Source: Rhodanobacter sp. C05
Lineage (GTDB): Bacteria > Pseudomonadota > Gammaproteobacteria > Xanthomonadales > Rhodanobacteraceae
Direction of reading: 5' to 3'
Length of the DNA stretch: 64,000 bases
NCBI RefSeq assembly: GCF_002001165.1
Contig: NZ_MUNQ01000020.1
Coordinates: 124,001 to 188,000, forward strand
Of this stretch, positions 1-8,415 are shown piece after piece. A program made the translations under genes and the position numbers. Position 1 is the first letter of the stretch; each line of letters starts with the position of its first letter. The notes beneath the pieces are model-generated. The model ran no database searches and was not told where the DNA came from. It saw nothing but the letters and a program-made list of their open reading frames with translations.

Positions 1-1303
1 GGCGGTTTTTGCGCGCAGCCGATGCGGCCCGGGTGATATTGCCGGCATTGACGGTCAGCAGGTGCTCGATATAACTGCGCTCGAATGCTTCGACCATGCG
101 CGCCTTGGCGTCGCGAAAGGACTCACTGCCCTCCTCCAGCGACACCGTCACCGGAAGCGGCAGGTCATCCGCCCCAATAAAGGATCCCTTGCAAAACAAC
201 ACCGCGCGTTCGATCACATTGTGCAGTTCGCGCACGTTGCCGGGCCAGCAATGCGCCAATAACTTGTGTACGGCCGGCGTGGTAAGGCTTACCGTTGCGC
301 GATGCTGTTGCCGGCAACACTCCTCGGTGAAGTAGCGTGCGAGCTGCGGAATATCTTCGCGCCGGTCGCGTAACGGCGGCAGCAGCAAATTCAATACGTT
401 CAATCGAAAATACAGGTCGCGCCGGAATGCGCCGCTTTCCACCAGTGCGGCGAGATCGTGATTGCTCGCCGCCATCACCCGAATATCCGCGCGACAAATG
501 CCGCCGCCGACCGGTCGATATTCTTTCTCTTGCAGAAACCGCAACAATTTGGTCTGTGCACTGAGCGGTAGCGAATCGATCTCATCGAGGAAAAGGGTGC
601 CTCCTTCGGCCTCACGCACCAAACCACTGCGTGCGGCGTTTGCCGATGTATACGCACCGCGAACGCAGCCGAACAATTCGCTTTCCATCAGCTCGGTGGG
701 AATCGCACCGCAGTTGACCGCCACCAGCGGTCGCGATGCGCGCGGGGAAAGGTAATGAATGGTGCGTGCGAAGACTTCTTTGCCGGTTCCGGTCTCGCCC
801 AGAATCAGCACGCTAACGTCGCAACTGGCGGTAATCGGCAACGCCGACAACTGCTTTAGAAAGCATGGACTGGAGCCGATCAGGTCATGCGCACGGGCAA
901 TACTGATGGCTGCGGAATCGTCCAGTCGCGGTTGCGGCAATAAACCCGCCGCCCTGCGTACGCGGGTGCAAAGTTCGTTTCGCAGATAGGGCTCGGAAAC
1001 AAAGTCATAAGCGCCCGCACCAAGCAGCGCAGCAATCTGCGCCGGTTGCAGATCGGTGCACACCACAATTACGCTGCATGCTGGCGAGTTGCGCAGCAGG
1101 TGCTCGATCTGGGTCGTGGCCGCAACCAGCGTTTCCGGCTGCACGGGCAACACCAGCAAATCGCAATCGATGGTTATTTCGTGACCTAGTTGGTCGAGCA
1201 AGCTCAAACGTAAATCGGGTTGCCCCAGCAACGCGTCGTATGCGCTACGCCCCTGCAATCCCGATTGACCAGCGGCAACCACGCCGCAACTCAGCATATC
1301 CAT
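1..1303 (-). CDS. Sigma-54-dependent transcriptional activator, cut by window edge
   Basis: Translating the reverse strand from the ATG at 1303 gives an uninterrupted frame to the window edge. Residues 1-120 look like a receiver fold, but where the phospho-acceptor Asp is expected (after DLLVL) there is a Pro, so it is probably a pseudo-receiver. The AAA+ domain follows, with Walker A GETGTGKE, Walker B GGTLFLDEID and the sigma-54 contact loop as GAYTSA instead of the usual GAFTGA. The C-terminal Fis-type helix-turn-helix begins (GNITRAASAARKNR) and is cut off. The role is to activate RpoN-dependent promoters; the target is not visible here. An alternative start is the ATG at 1297. Confidence 0.9.
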   Translation of the reverse strand, partial: MDMLSCGVVAAGQSGLQGRSAYDALLGQPDLRLSLLDQLGHEITIDCDLLVLPVQPETLVAATTQIEHLLRNSPACSVIVVCTDLQPAQIAALLGAGAYDFVSEPYLRNELCTRVRRAAGLLPQPRLDDSAAISIARAHDLIGSSPCFLKQLSALPITASCDVSVLILGETGTGKEVFARTIHYLSPRASRPLVAVNCGAIPTELMESELFGCVRGAYTSANAARSGLVREAEGGTLFLDEIDSLPLSAQTKLLRFLQEKEYRPVGGGICRADIRVMAASNHDLAALVESGAFRRDLYFRLNVLNLLLPPLRDRREDIPQLARYFTEECCRQQHRATVSLTTPAVHKLLAHCWPGNVRELHNVIERAVLFCKGSFIGADDLPLPVTVSLEEGSESFRDAKARMVEAFERSYIEHLLTVNAGNITRAASAARKNR

Positions 1304-1489
1304 GGATATAGGCCTCCACGATCCCCCATCCCGGGCGACGCGTTGACTGATCCTACTGTGCGGAATAGATCCGCGGGTATCGGCTAGCCGCGAAAAATCT
1401 GCAACTGTGTCCAGCCTGAGCTCGAACACACCGTGCGGTGCACCGTCTCAACATCCTGTCGTTAGGTTGTTACGCGCTATCCACTGGAA

Positions 1490-1508
1490 GGCTGTCGAAT
1501 CGACAGCC
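1490..1508. repeat. Perfect 8-bp inverted repeat
   Basis: The arms GGCTGTCG and CGACAGCC are separated by three bases (AAT). There is no T-run on either side, so it is not an intrinsic terminator. It could be an operator for a dimeric regulator, perhaps for the divergent activator gene that starts 190 bp away; this is inference. Confidence 0.45.
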
Positions 1509-1636
1509 AAGGACGCGTACCACTCGCGTCAGGTCCGCCGACTATACGCCAGATACAGGAATTTGCATGATTCGCGGAGTTTTGAATCCCATCTAGCTCA
1601 GCAGGCGGCTTAGCTTCGGTGGCCCTGCCGGTCCAG

Positions 1637-1806
1637 CCGGAGGGGTTCACTCCGGAAGTGGCTCAGTTTTTGATGGAACTCAACAAAAGCCGGACTGGTT
1701 CCGCAGCCGCAGGACCAGGTTCGCTAGCTCCAGATGCCCATCAGAATAATTGGGCTGCCAAAGCCGAAGGGGTGTCACTACAACGGTGTAGCTAAAGCGC
1801 ACCCCT
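1637..1806. other. Structured segment with several consecutive hairpins
   Basis: At least three good hairpins follow one another: CCGGAG/CTCCGG (1637-1655), GCCCA/TGGGC (1736-1755) and AGGGGTG/CACCCCT (1768-1806), the last enclosing an inner CTACA/TGTAG stem. A weaker stem lies around 1698-1721. The segment directly follows glmS on the reverse strand. It may be a structured RNA, the 3' region of glmS mRNA or a remnant repeat; I do not recognise the family. Confidence 0.4.
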
Positions 1807-1814
1807 GTTGAAAA

Positions 1815-3644
1815 CTATTCCACCGTAACCGATTTCGCCAGGTTGCGCGGCTGATCGACGTCGGTGCCACGCAGTACCGCCACGTGATAAGCCAGCAACT
1901 GCAGCGGCACGGTGAACACGGCCGGTGCGATGAAACTGCCACCGGATTCCACCCGCAGCATCGCGCCATGATGAGCCATGTCGTCCATGCCCGCCGAGCC
2001 GTCGGCGAACACGATCAGACGGCCGCCACGGGCACGCACTTCCTGCAGGTTGGACTTGAGCTTGTCCAGCAATGGACCGTTCGGCGCCACCGCAACCACC
2101 GGCATGTCCTCGTCGACCAGCGCCAGCGGACCGTGCTTGAGTTCGCCAGCCGGATACGCCTCGGCGTGGATATAGGAGATTTCCTTGAGCTTGAGCGAAC
2201 CTTCAAGCGCGACCGGATACTGCGCGCCGCGGCCCAGGAACAACGCGTGCTGGTGATGGATGAATTCAGCCGACAGCTCGATGATCGCCGGCTCCAGCTT
2301 CAAGGCGTCCTCGATTGCGCGTGGCAGGTGCTGCAACTCGGCGCACAGCGCCTCGTAACGCTGCAGATCGAGCCCATTGCGGCGCGCCAGATCAAGCGCC
2401 AGCAGAGCCAGGCCGGCGAGTTGGGTGGTAAACGCCTTGGTCGAGGCCACGCCGATCTCGGGACCGGCGCGCGTCATCAGCTTCAGATCGGCTTCGCGCA
2501 CCAATGAGGATTCGGGCACATTGCAGATCACCAGCGTGCCGAGATAGCCGCGACGACGCGACTCGCGCAGCGCCGCCAGCGTATCGGCAGTTTCGCCGGA
2601 CTGCGAGATCGCGACGAACAAGGTATCCGCCGGCACCACCGCTTCGCGGTAACGGTATTCGCTGGCCACTTCCACGCTGACCGGCAGCCGCGCGTATTCC
2701 TCGATCCAGTACTTGGCCACCATGCCGGCGTGGTAGCTGGTTCCGCAGGCGATGATGTGCAGGCCGCGCGTGCGCTGCAGCAAGGCATCGCTGTCGATGC
2801 CGAAGATGTTCGGCAACACGCCATGCGGACCGATGCGCGCTTCCAGCGTGTCGGCCACGGCACGCGGCTGCTCGAAGATTTCCTTCTGCATGTAGTGGCG
2901 GTATTCGCCGCGCTCAACCGCATCGGTGGACAGTTCGCTCTCGTGCACTCCGCGCTCGACCGGACGCCCGTCAAGACCGAAGACCTCTACGCTGTTGCGG
3001 CTGATCTCGACCACATCGCCTTCGTCGAGATAGATCATCTTGTTGGTGACCTGGATCAGCGCCTGTGCGTCCGAGCCAAGAAAATTCTCGCCAATGCCGA
3101 CGCCGACCAGCAGCGGTGCACCGCGACGTGCACCCACGACACGGCCCGGCTCGTCGCGGCTGACCACGGCGATCGCGTAGGCACCTTCCAGTTCGCGCAC
3201 GGTGCTCAGGACTGCCTCGCGCAGGGTCATGCCTCGGTCGATGCACCGATCGATCAAGGCCGCCATCACTTCGGTGTCGGTCTCGGAAGTGAACACGTGA
3301 CCCTCAGCCTGCAATTCCGCTCGCAGGCTGGCATAGTTCTCGATGATGCCGTTGTGCACGATCGCGACGCGGCCGGCCACATGCGGATGCGCGTTGGCCT
3401 CGCTCGGTACGCCATGCGTGGCCCAGCGGGTATGTGCAATACCGGTGCCGCCGGGGATCGGATCGGCGTGATACAGCAACTCCATCTCGCGTACCTTGCC
3501 CTTGGCACGCACGCGCCTGATCTCGCCCTGACCGAGCACGGCCACGCCCGACGAATCGTAACCGCGGTATTCCAGCGCCTTCAGACCGGCAATCAGCAGC
3601 GGAGCGACGTCACGCTGGGCAGTGGCAGCAACAATTCCACACAT
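1815..3644 (-). CDS. glmS: Glutamine--fructose-6-phosphate aminotransferase (isomerizing)
   Basis: This cytosolic enzyme makes glucosamine-6-phosphate from fructose-6-phosphate and glutamine, the first step towards UDP-GlcNAc for peptidoglycan and lipopolysaccharide. The 609-residue protein has the family's normal length. It starts MCGIVAA, giving the N-terminal catalytic Cys of the class II glutaminase domain (about residues 2-220). Two SIS sugar-isomerase domains follow (for example CGTSYHAG and SQSGETADT in the first) and it ends in the conserved PRNLAKSVTVE tail. An AAGGA ribosome site lies about 10 bases before the ATG. glmU is not adjacent, and no glmS ribozyme is visible in the 133-bp upstream gap. 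Confidence 0.98.
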   Translation of the reverse strand: MCGIVAATAQRDVAPLLIAGLKALEYRGYDSSGVAVLGQGEIRRVRAKGKVREMELLYHADPIPGGTGIAHTRWATHGVPSEANAHPHVAGRVAIVHNGIIENYASLRAELQAEGHVFTSETDTEVMAALIDRCIDRGMTLREAVLSTVRELEGAYAIAVVSRDEPGRVVGARRGAPLLVGVGIGENFLGSDAQALIQVTNKMIYLDEGDVVEISRNSVEVFGLDGRPVERGVHESELSTDAVERGEYRHYMQKEIFEQPRAVADTLEARIGPHGVLPNIFGIDSDALLQRTRGLHIIACGTSYHAGMVAKYWIEEYARLPVSVEVASEYRYREAVVPADTLFVAISQSGETADTLAALRESRRRGYLGTLVICNVPESSLVREADLKLMTRAGPEIGVASTKAFTTQLAGLALLALDLARRNGLDLQRYEALCAELQHLPRAIEDALKLEPAIIELSAEFIHHQHALFLGRGAQYPVALEGSLKLKEISYIHAEAYPAGELKHGPLALVDEDMPVVAVAPNGPLLDKLKSNLQEVRARGGRLIVFADGSAGMDDMAHHGAMLRVESGGSFIAPAVFTVPLQLLAYHVAVLRGTDVDQPRNLAKSVTVE

Positions 3645-3777
3645 CGACAGGGTTTCCTTTGAGAAGCGACGAAGCCTCCGGCACCGTCACGAAGCGGTCA
3701 TTCTGGCCACGCTGCATTACCGCAAGCTTTCATGACCACGCACCGGGCATGCCGGAGCCATCACCGGATGACTTCGC

Positions 3778-5148
3778 TTAGTTCACCTTGCGGCGCAGAT
3801 AGTTCAACAGATCGATGCGGGTGATCAGACCGAGGAACTGTTCACCATCCACCACGATCGCCACGTGGCCGCGCTCGAACACCGGCAGCAGCGATTCGAT
3901 CGGCGAACGCACGTCCAGCATCTGCAGGTTGGTGATCATCGCCGTGGACACCGGATCGCGGAAACGCGTCTCGTCGGCATGCACGTGCATCAGCACATCC
4001 GATTCGTCGACGATGCCCACCAGCTTGTGGCCATCCATCACCGGCAGTTGCGATACGTCGTACAGCTTCATGCGGGTATAGGCGGTGATCAGCAATTCAT
4101 GCGGTCCGATCACCACGGTATCGCGCTGGGCGAACGGACGCAGCAGCAAATCGCGCAGGTCGCCATGCCGTTCGCGTTCGAGGAAACCGTTGTCGAGCAT
4201 CCAGTAGTCGTTGTACATCTTCGACAGGTACTTGTTGCCGGTGTCGCAAACCAGGGTCACCACCCGTTTGGCCGTGGTCTGCTCACGGCAGTACTTCAAT
4301 GCAGCCGCCAGCAACGTGCCGGTGGATGAACCACCCAGCACTCCCTCCTTGGCCAGCAGTTCGCGTGCGGTGAGAAAACTCTCCTTGTCGGAGATCGCAT
4401 AGGCCTTTTTCACCCGGGTGAAGTCGCTGATCGGGGGCAGGAAATCCTCGCCGATGCCCTCGACCATCCAGCTGGCCGACTTGGTCGAAAGCGTGCCTTC
4501 GTTGATGTACTGGGTGAGGATCGAACCGACCGGGTCGGCCAGCACGAGTTCGGTCTGCGGCGAATGCTCGGCAAAATATCTGGACAGTCCGCTCAAGGTA
4601 CCGGAGGAGCCGCAGCCGACCACGACCGCGTCGACCTTGCCATCCATCTGCTCGAGGATTTCCGGGCCCGTGGTCTGGATATGTGCGAGCGGATTGTCCG
4701 GATTGCCGAACTGGTTGATGAAGTAGGCGCCGGGTGTTTCCCGCGCGATGCGCTCAGCCATGTCCTGGTAGTACTCGGGATGGCCCTTGGCCACGTCCGA
4801 GCGGGTCAGCACGACTTCGGCACCCATCGCCTTGAGATTGAAGATCTTCTCGCGGCTCATCTTGTCCGGCACCACCAGCACCAGGCGATAGCCTTTCTGC
4901 TGGGCGACCAGTGCCAGACCCAGGCCGGTATTGCCGGCGGTGCCTTCGACCAGGGTGTCGCCCGGCTTGATCCGACCAGCCTTCTCGGCACCCTCGATCA
5001 TCGACAGACCGATGCGGTCCTTGATTGAACCACCTGGATTGGCGCTCTCGAGCTTGAGGAACAGTTCGCACGGCCCGGTATCCAGGCGCTGCGCGCGCAC
5101 CATCGGGGTACGTCCGATCAGTTCGAGGACACTCTGGTGGACCGTCAT
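3778..5148 (-). CDS. Cystathionine beta-synthase with C-terminal CBS pair
   Basis: This PLP enzyme condenses serine and homocysteine to cystathionine (reverse transsulfuration), or acts as a related cysteine synthase. The 456-residue product has the PLP lysine in SIKDR (Lys43), the phosphate-binding loop TAGNTGLG, and a C-terminal pair of CBS (Bateman) repeats from about residue 335 that could bind an adenosyl ligand. The open frame extends upstream to 5259, but the ATG at 5148 has a GGAG site (GGAGTCTCCATG) and begins the conserved domain, so I start there. A cystathionine gamma-lyase is not adjacent. Distinguishing it from an O-acetylserine sulfhydrylase needs comparison, but the Bateman domain favours CBS. 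Confidence 0.9.
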   Translation of the reverse strand: MTVHQSVLELIGRTPMVRAQRLDTGPCELFLKLESANPGGSIKDRIGLSMIEGAEKAGRIKPGDTLVEGTAGNTGLGLALVAQQKGYRLVLVVPDKMSREKIFNLKAMGAEVVLTRSDVAKGHPEYYQDMAERIARETPGAYFINQFGNPDNPLAHIQTTGPEILEQMDGKVDAVVVGCGSSGTLSGLSRYFAEHSPQTELVLADPVGSILTQYINEGTLSTKSASWMVEGIGEDFLPPISDFTRVKKAYAISDKESFLTARELLAKEGVLGGSSTGTLLAAALKYCREQTTAKRVVTLVCDTGNKYLSKMYNDYWMLDNGFLERERHGDLRDLLLRPFAQRDTVVIGPHELLITAYTRMKLYDVSQLPVMDGHKLVGIVDESDVLMHVHADETRFRDPVSTAMITNLQMLDVRSPIESLLPVFERGHVAIVVDGEQFLGLITRIDLLNYLRRKVN

Positions 5149-5314
5149 GGAGACTCCGTTGCTGGGAACGCCGGTCACGCGCAAACGCACCGATCCGGCA
5201 AGATCACCATGATAACCGAGCCGCCTGGCGGGTCGCCGAAAACGCTGCGGCCCCGGCACCCTTTCCGATATCGAAGGAAGGGCCCGGAGCCGCGTGTCAG
5301 GTCAAACCGCAGGT

Positions 5315-5542
5315 TCAGTGGATCTGGTGCGCCCGATCCGCCCACATGCGTTCGAGTCGTGCCTTGGCGAGCAGCTTCTCCTTCTTCATGCCGGCCAGGG
5401 TGACATCATCAATCGGAAGTACGCCGATGTCGGCGTCGTGCACCTTGCTGTCGAGCTGCCGATGATGCTGGTAGAGCCGACGGAACTCGGCATCGGCTTT
5501 CATCAATGCCTCGACATCCTCACGCTGCTGGTTTTCAAACAT
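5315..5542 (-). CDS. DUF465 / YdcH-family small protein
   Basis: This 75-residue acidic-to-basic helical protein (MFENQQREDVEAL...) fits the DUF465/YdcH family of short coiled-coil proteins with no settled function. A strong ribosome site (GAGGAGG) sits seven bases before the ATG. A hairpin-capable stretch (about 5250-5290) lies between its stop and the next gene and may end transcription. It is transcribed alone, as far as I can see. Confidence 0.85.
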   Translation of the reverse strand: MFENQQREDVEALMKADAEFRRLYQHHRQLDSKVHDADIGVLPIDDVTLAGMKKEKLLAKARLERMWADRAHQIH

Positions 5543-5908
5543 GATCCGACCTCCTCACGAGTGGGTGTGCGGCGCCCCATTGCTTGGAGCATCCGCAGAC
5601 AATTGAACGCATGCACGCAACCACGACCCGCGCCGGAATACCGGTTGGCGGGAGGAGAAGTAAACGTGGAATGAGTGCATGGTTCAGGTCAGTGACCCAT
5701 GCGGCAGGAATGCCTCATGGGGCTTTGACCCTACTCCCCCGATCCCGGTGGTGCAAGTCTGTTGGAGACGTCACGCACAATCGGATGAAAAAGGTGAAAA
5801 ACCTTTAAAAACAGCATTTTACAGTGTCATAGCCAAACCAGCGACAGGTCCTGCGCTGATCACCCATGACCGGGTGACCAGCACGACTGAAAGGCATCCG
5901 ACCCGACG
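5543..5908. other. Intergenic region, no gene seen
   Basis: These 366 bases separate the DUF465 gene from the end of the coiled-coil gene. They are comparatively AT-rich around 5785-5825. A hairpin (CACCC/GGGTG with wobble extension, about 5858-5880) lies just downstream of the coiled-coil gene on the reverse strand and may be its terminator, although no T-run follows. Confidence 0.5.
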
Positions 5909-6568
5909 TCAGGGCTGGCTGTCAGGCCTCTTCGGGTGCTTTTTGGAGCTGCTCGCAGGTACGTCCGTGGCGCTGCCATCCTGCATCTGCGAACGCATCG
6001 CCTTGGCGGCCTCGGCAGCCAGTGCAGCCTCATGGCGAGCGGCCTTGGCCACCTTGGCCTGTGCTGCGGCCAGCTTTTTCGCCTGATCCGCTTCGGCACG
6101 CGCCTGATCGGCGGCCTGCGAGTATGCCTGCCCCTGCTCCTGTGCTCGCGCAGCCTCTTCCTGCGCCAGCTGGGATTGCAGACGCTGGCGCTCAAGTTCG
6201 CGACGTGCGATTTCAGTCTCGCGCCGGCTGTTGTCGAGCATGATCTGATCGTGCTCGCGGTCGAGCTGGGTCAACTTGATCTGGGCATCCTGCAGCTGGG
6301 CAGCTGTCTTGGCCAGGTCGACCCGTCGTTCCGCCAGATACAGCGCATGTGCCCGATCGTGCCGGCCGGCCTGAGCCAAACGGCTGATCGCATCGCGCGC
6401 ACGCGCCTGCTCGGCCTGGGCATAGCTGCCCAAGCTCGGATCGTTGGCAAGCTGGTCGAGGCTGCTGGTCAGGCGACTGATGTCGATGTCGTCCTGTCGA
6501 GCGTGTGCCGCGCCGACAGATGCCAACGCCAGCGAAATGGCGACGAAAGTTGCGGTGAAGCGCTTCAT
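5909..6568 (-). CDS. Periplasmic coiled-coil protein, partner of DUF4398 lipoprotein
   Basis: The 219-residue product begins with a typical Sec signal peptide (cleavage probably after AHA, around residue 23). Residues 40-200 are a long Ala/Gln/Glu/Arg-rich coiled coil. Related proteins often carry an OmpA peptidoglycan-binding domain after such a region; here the protein ends in a basic/Ser tail without one. Its ATG overlaps the stop of the upstream DUF4398 gene by four bases (ATGA), so the two are translationally coupled and likely act together in the cell envelope. No function is known. Confidence 0.8.
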   Translation of the reverse strand: MKRFTATFVAISLALASVGAAHARQDDIDISRLTSSLDQLANDPSLGSYAQAEQARARDAISRLAQAGRHDRAHALYLAERRVDLAKTAAQLQDAQIKLTQLDREHDQIMLDNSRRETEIARRELERQRLQSQLAQEEAARAQEQGQAYSQAADQARAEADQAKKLAAAQAKVAKAARHEAALAAEAAKAMRSQMQDGSATDVPASSSKKHPKRPDSQP

Positions 6569-7167
6569 GGCTGGCCTCCCTGGGTGCTGGAGCCTGAGGC
6601 TGGCTGCGGGGTGTTGTCGGGTACGGTCTGGAAACCGCTGCCCGGAGGTGGCGCGGACAATACCGACGAAGACGGCGCCGGCATGTCTTCGGTCGGTGCC
6701 GGACTGGACGAAGACGCGGCAGCCGGAGCGGCCGCCTGCTGCTCCGCAGCCTCGGCGGCGGCCTCGGCCTGCGTGCCTTCGGCGCGCAGGCGATCGATTT
6801 CTTGAACCCTGCCCTGGATCTGTGCACGTGCGGCGCCCAGCCTCGCCTTGGCGCGCGCAAGGTCGGCGTCCGCCCGGGACTCCTCGGCCAGACTGGCCGC
6901 CTCGTCATATTTGCGCTCCGCCATGGCTGCCTGGGCCTGTTGGAACTTGTCCTGCGCAAAGCCCAGATCGACCGGCGCATAATCGGCTGCACCTGCATCG
7001 CGCGCCGCCTGCAGCTGGCTCTGCGCCAGATTCATCGAGTCATCCGGAGGAGGCACGCTGGCACAGCCAGCCAGCGCCAGAGTGAACGCCAGGGCAGCGG
7101 CAGCCGTAAAGATGCGGCCAGGAAACCTGGCCGGCAGGGAAAAGATGTGCACCGTCACATTCCTCAT
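6565..7167 (-). CDS. DUF4398-type lipoprotein
   Basis: The product has a signal sequence ending in a lipobox (LALAGC, lipidated Cys near residue 35), so it should be anchored to a membrane facing the periplasm. The next hundred residues have alternating Ala and charged residues (AQSQLQAARDAG, FQQAQAAMAERKYDEA), matching DUF4398. The C-terminal 60 residues are low-complexity Pro/Ser/Ala. I chose the ATG at 7167; one at 7197 is in frame and neither has a strong ribosome site. It is divergent from pilU with about 70 bp between, and coupled to the coiled-coil gene downstream. Confidence 0.8.
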   Translation of the reverse strand: MRNVTVHIFSLPARFPGRIFTAAAALAFTLALAGCASVPPPDDSMNLAQSQLQAARDAGAADYAPVDLGFAQDKFQQAQAAMAERKYDEAASLAEESRADADLARAKARLGAARAQIQGRVQEIDRLRAEGTQAEAAAEAAEQQAAAPAAASSSSPAPTEDMPAPSSSVLSAPPPGSGFQTVPDNTPQPASGSSTQGGQP

Positions 7168-7239
7168 AGTGTGTCGCGACGTATTGTGGGCGGGCATAAT
7201 CCATCATTGCAACGCGCATTTCAGAAACAGGGGACTTTT

Positions 7240-8352
7240 GTGGATATCGGTTACTTCCTCAAGCTTATGGTAGACAAGGGTGCGTCGGACATGTTCCTGA
7301 CCACGGGCGCCCCGGTGAACATCAAGGTCGAGGGCAAGCTGTATCCGCTGGGCAATACCGGCCTGCCTGGCGGCATGGTCAAGAAGATCGCTTATTCGCT
7401 GATGGACGAGGGTCAGGTGCCGCAGTTCGAGCGCACTCTCGAACTGAACATGGCCCTGGCGGTGAAGGAAGCCGGTCGCTTCCGCATCAACGTGTTCAAG
7501 CAGCGTGGCGAAGTGGGCATGGTGATCCGCGCGATCAAGAGCGAGATCCCCAGCATCGACCAGCTGCAACTGCCGAGCATCTTCCGCGACCTGATCATGG
7601 AGCCGCGCGGGCTGATCCTGGTGGTCGGCGCCACCGGCTCCGGCAAATCCACCACGCTCGCGGCGATGATCGACCAGCGCAATACCCATTCGTCTGGCCA
7701 CATCCTCACCATCGAGGATCCGATCGAATATCTGCACCGGCACAAGAAATCGATCGTCAACCAGCGCGAAGTGGGGCTGGACACGCACAGCTACCACGAG
7801 GCGCTGAAGAACGCGATGCGCGAAGCGCCTGACGTAATCATGATCGGCGAGATCCGCGACACCGACACGATGGAGGCGGCGATCGCATTCTCCGAAACCG
7901 GTCACCTGTGCCTCGCCACGCTGCACTCCAACAATGCCGACCAGACGCTGGAGCGTATCCTCAACTTCTTCCCGGAATCGGCGCACAAGAACGTGCTGAT
8001 GAACCTGGCCCTGAACCTGCGCGCGGTGATCAGCCAGCGTCTGGTGATCGGCAAGGACGGCCGGCGCATTCCCGCAGCCGAGGTGCTCCTGAATACGCCA
8101 CTGATCCGCGACATGATCCGCCGTGGCCAGACCCACGAGATCAAGGAAGCGATGGACCGCAGCCTGCAGGAAGGCATGCAGACGTTCGACCAGTCGCTGT
8201 ACCGGCTGTACAAGGACGGTCGCGTGGAGCTGGAGGAAGCGCTCAACAAGTCCGATTCGCGCGACGGTCTGGCGCTGAAGATCCGGCTTGCCGAAGGCGG
8301 CACCGACAACCAGGAGCTGGCTGGCAACGACCCCTACGGCATGGGCTTTTGA
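7240..8352 (+). CDS. pilU: Type IV pilus twitching motility ATPase PilU
   Basis: This is a PilT/PilU-type retraction ATPase acting at the inner-membrane base of type IV pili. The 370-residue protein reads VDIGYFLKLMVDKGASDMF at the N-terminus, has Walker A GATGSGKST at about residue 130, the Asp box/Walker B VIMIGEIRD and the His box TGHLCLATLHSNNA. The N-terminus and the C-terminal QGMQTFDQSLYRLY region resemble PilU rather than PilT. I start at the GTG at 7240, which follows an AGGGGA site; a much longer in-frame extension upstream overlaps the divergent lipoprotein gene and is not credible. pilT is not in the window. Confidence 0.95.
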   Translation: MDIGYFLKLMVDKGASDMFLTTGAPVNIKVEGKLYPLGNTGLPGGMVKKIAYSLMDEGQVPQFERTLELNMALAVKEAGRFRINVFKQRGEVGMVIRAIKSEIPSIDQLQLPSIFRDLIMEPRGLILVVGATGSGKSTTLAAMIDQRNTHSSGHILTIEDPIEYLHRHKKSIVNQREVGLDTHSYHEALKNAMREAPDVIMIGEIRDTDTMEAAIAFSETGHLCLATLHSNNADQTLERILNFFPESAHKNVLMNLALNLRAVISQRLVIGKDGRRIPAAEVLLNTPLIRDMIRRGQTHEIKEAMDRSLQEGMQTFDQSLYRLYKDGRVELEEALNKSDSRDGLALKIRLAEGGTDNQELAGNDPYGMGF

Positions 8353-8364
8353 GGAACGAGTGAA

Positions 8365-8411
8365 CAGGAGTGGGAGTGAGCGCAGCCTGCCTCGCTCTTT
8401 CCTCACTCCTG
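8365..8411. terminator. Convergent hairpin between pilU and maiA
   Basis: The arms CAGGAGTG and CACTCCTG enclose a second stem (GAGCG/CGCTC) in the 63-bp gap between two convergent stop codons. The T-run is poor on both strands, so efficiency is uncertain, but position and symmetry fit a shared terminator. Confidence 0.55.
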
Positions 8412-8415
8412 GCTC

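Larger units (their letters stand above)
1304..1814. other. Intergenic region without a convincing gene
   Basis: These 511 bases lie between the start of the sigma-54 activator and the stop of glmS. They contain an 8-bp inverted repeat near 1490 and a strongly structured stretch from about 1637 to 1806. A stop-free forward frame of about 70 codons runs from 1582 to 1797 but has no ribosome binding site before its possible starts (GTG 1619, ATG 1673), so I do not call it a gene. Confidence 0.6.

Noticed and set aside
1582..1797. A small forward protein gene before glmS
   Set aside because: A stop-free frame exists but lacks a ribosome site and start context, and the DNA is better explained as structured non-coding sequence.
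3645..3777. Possible glmS ribozyme in the glmS leader
   Set aside because: The gap is only 133 bases and shows none of the ribozyme's known core; such ribozymes belong mainly to Gram-positive bacteria.
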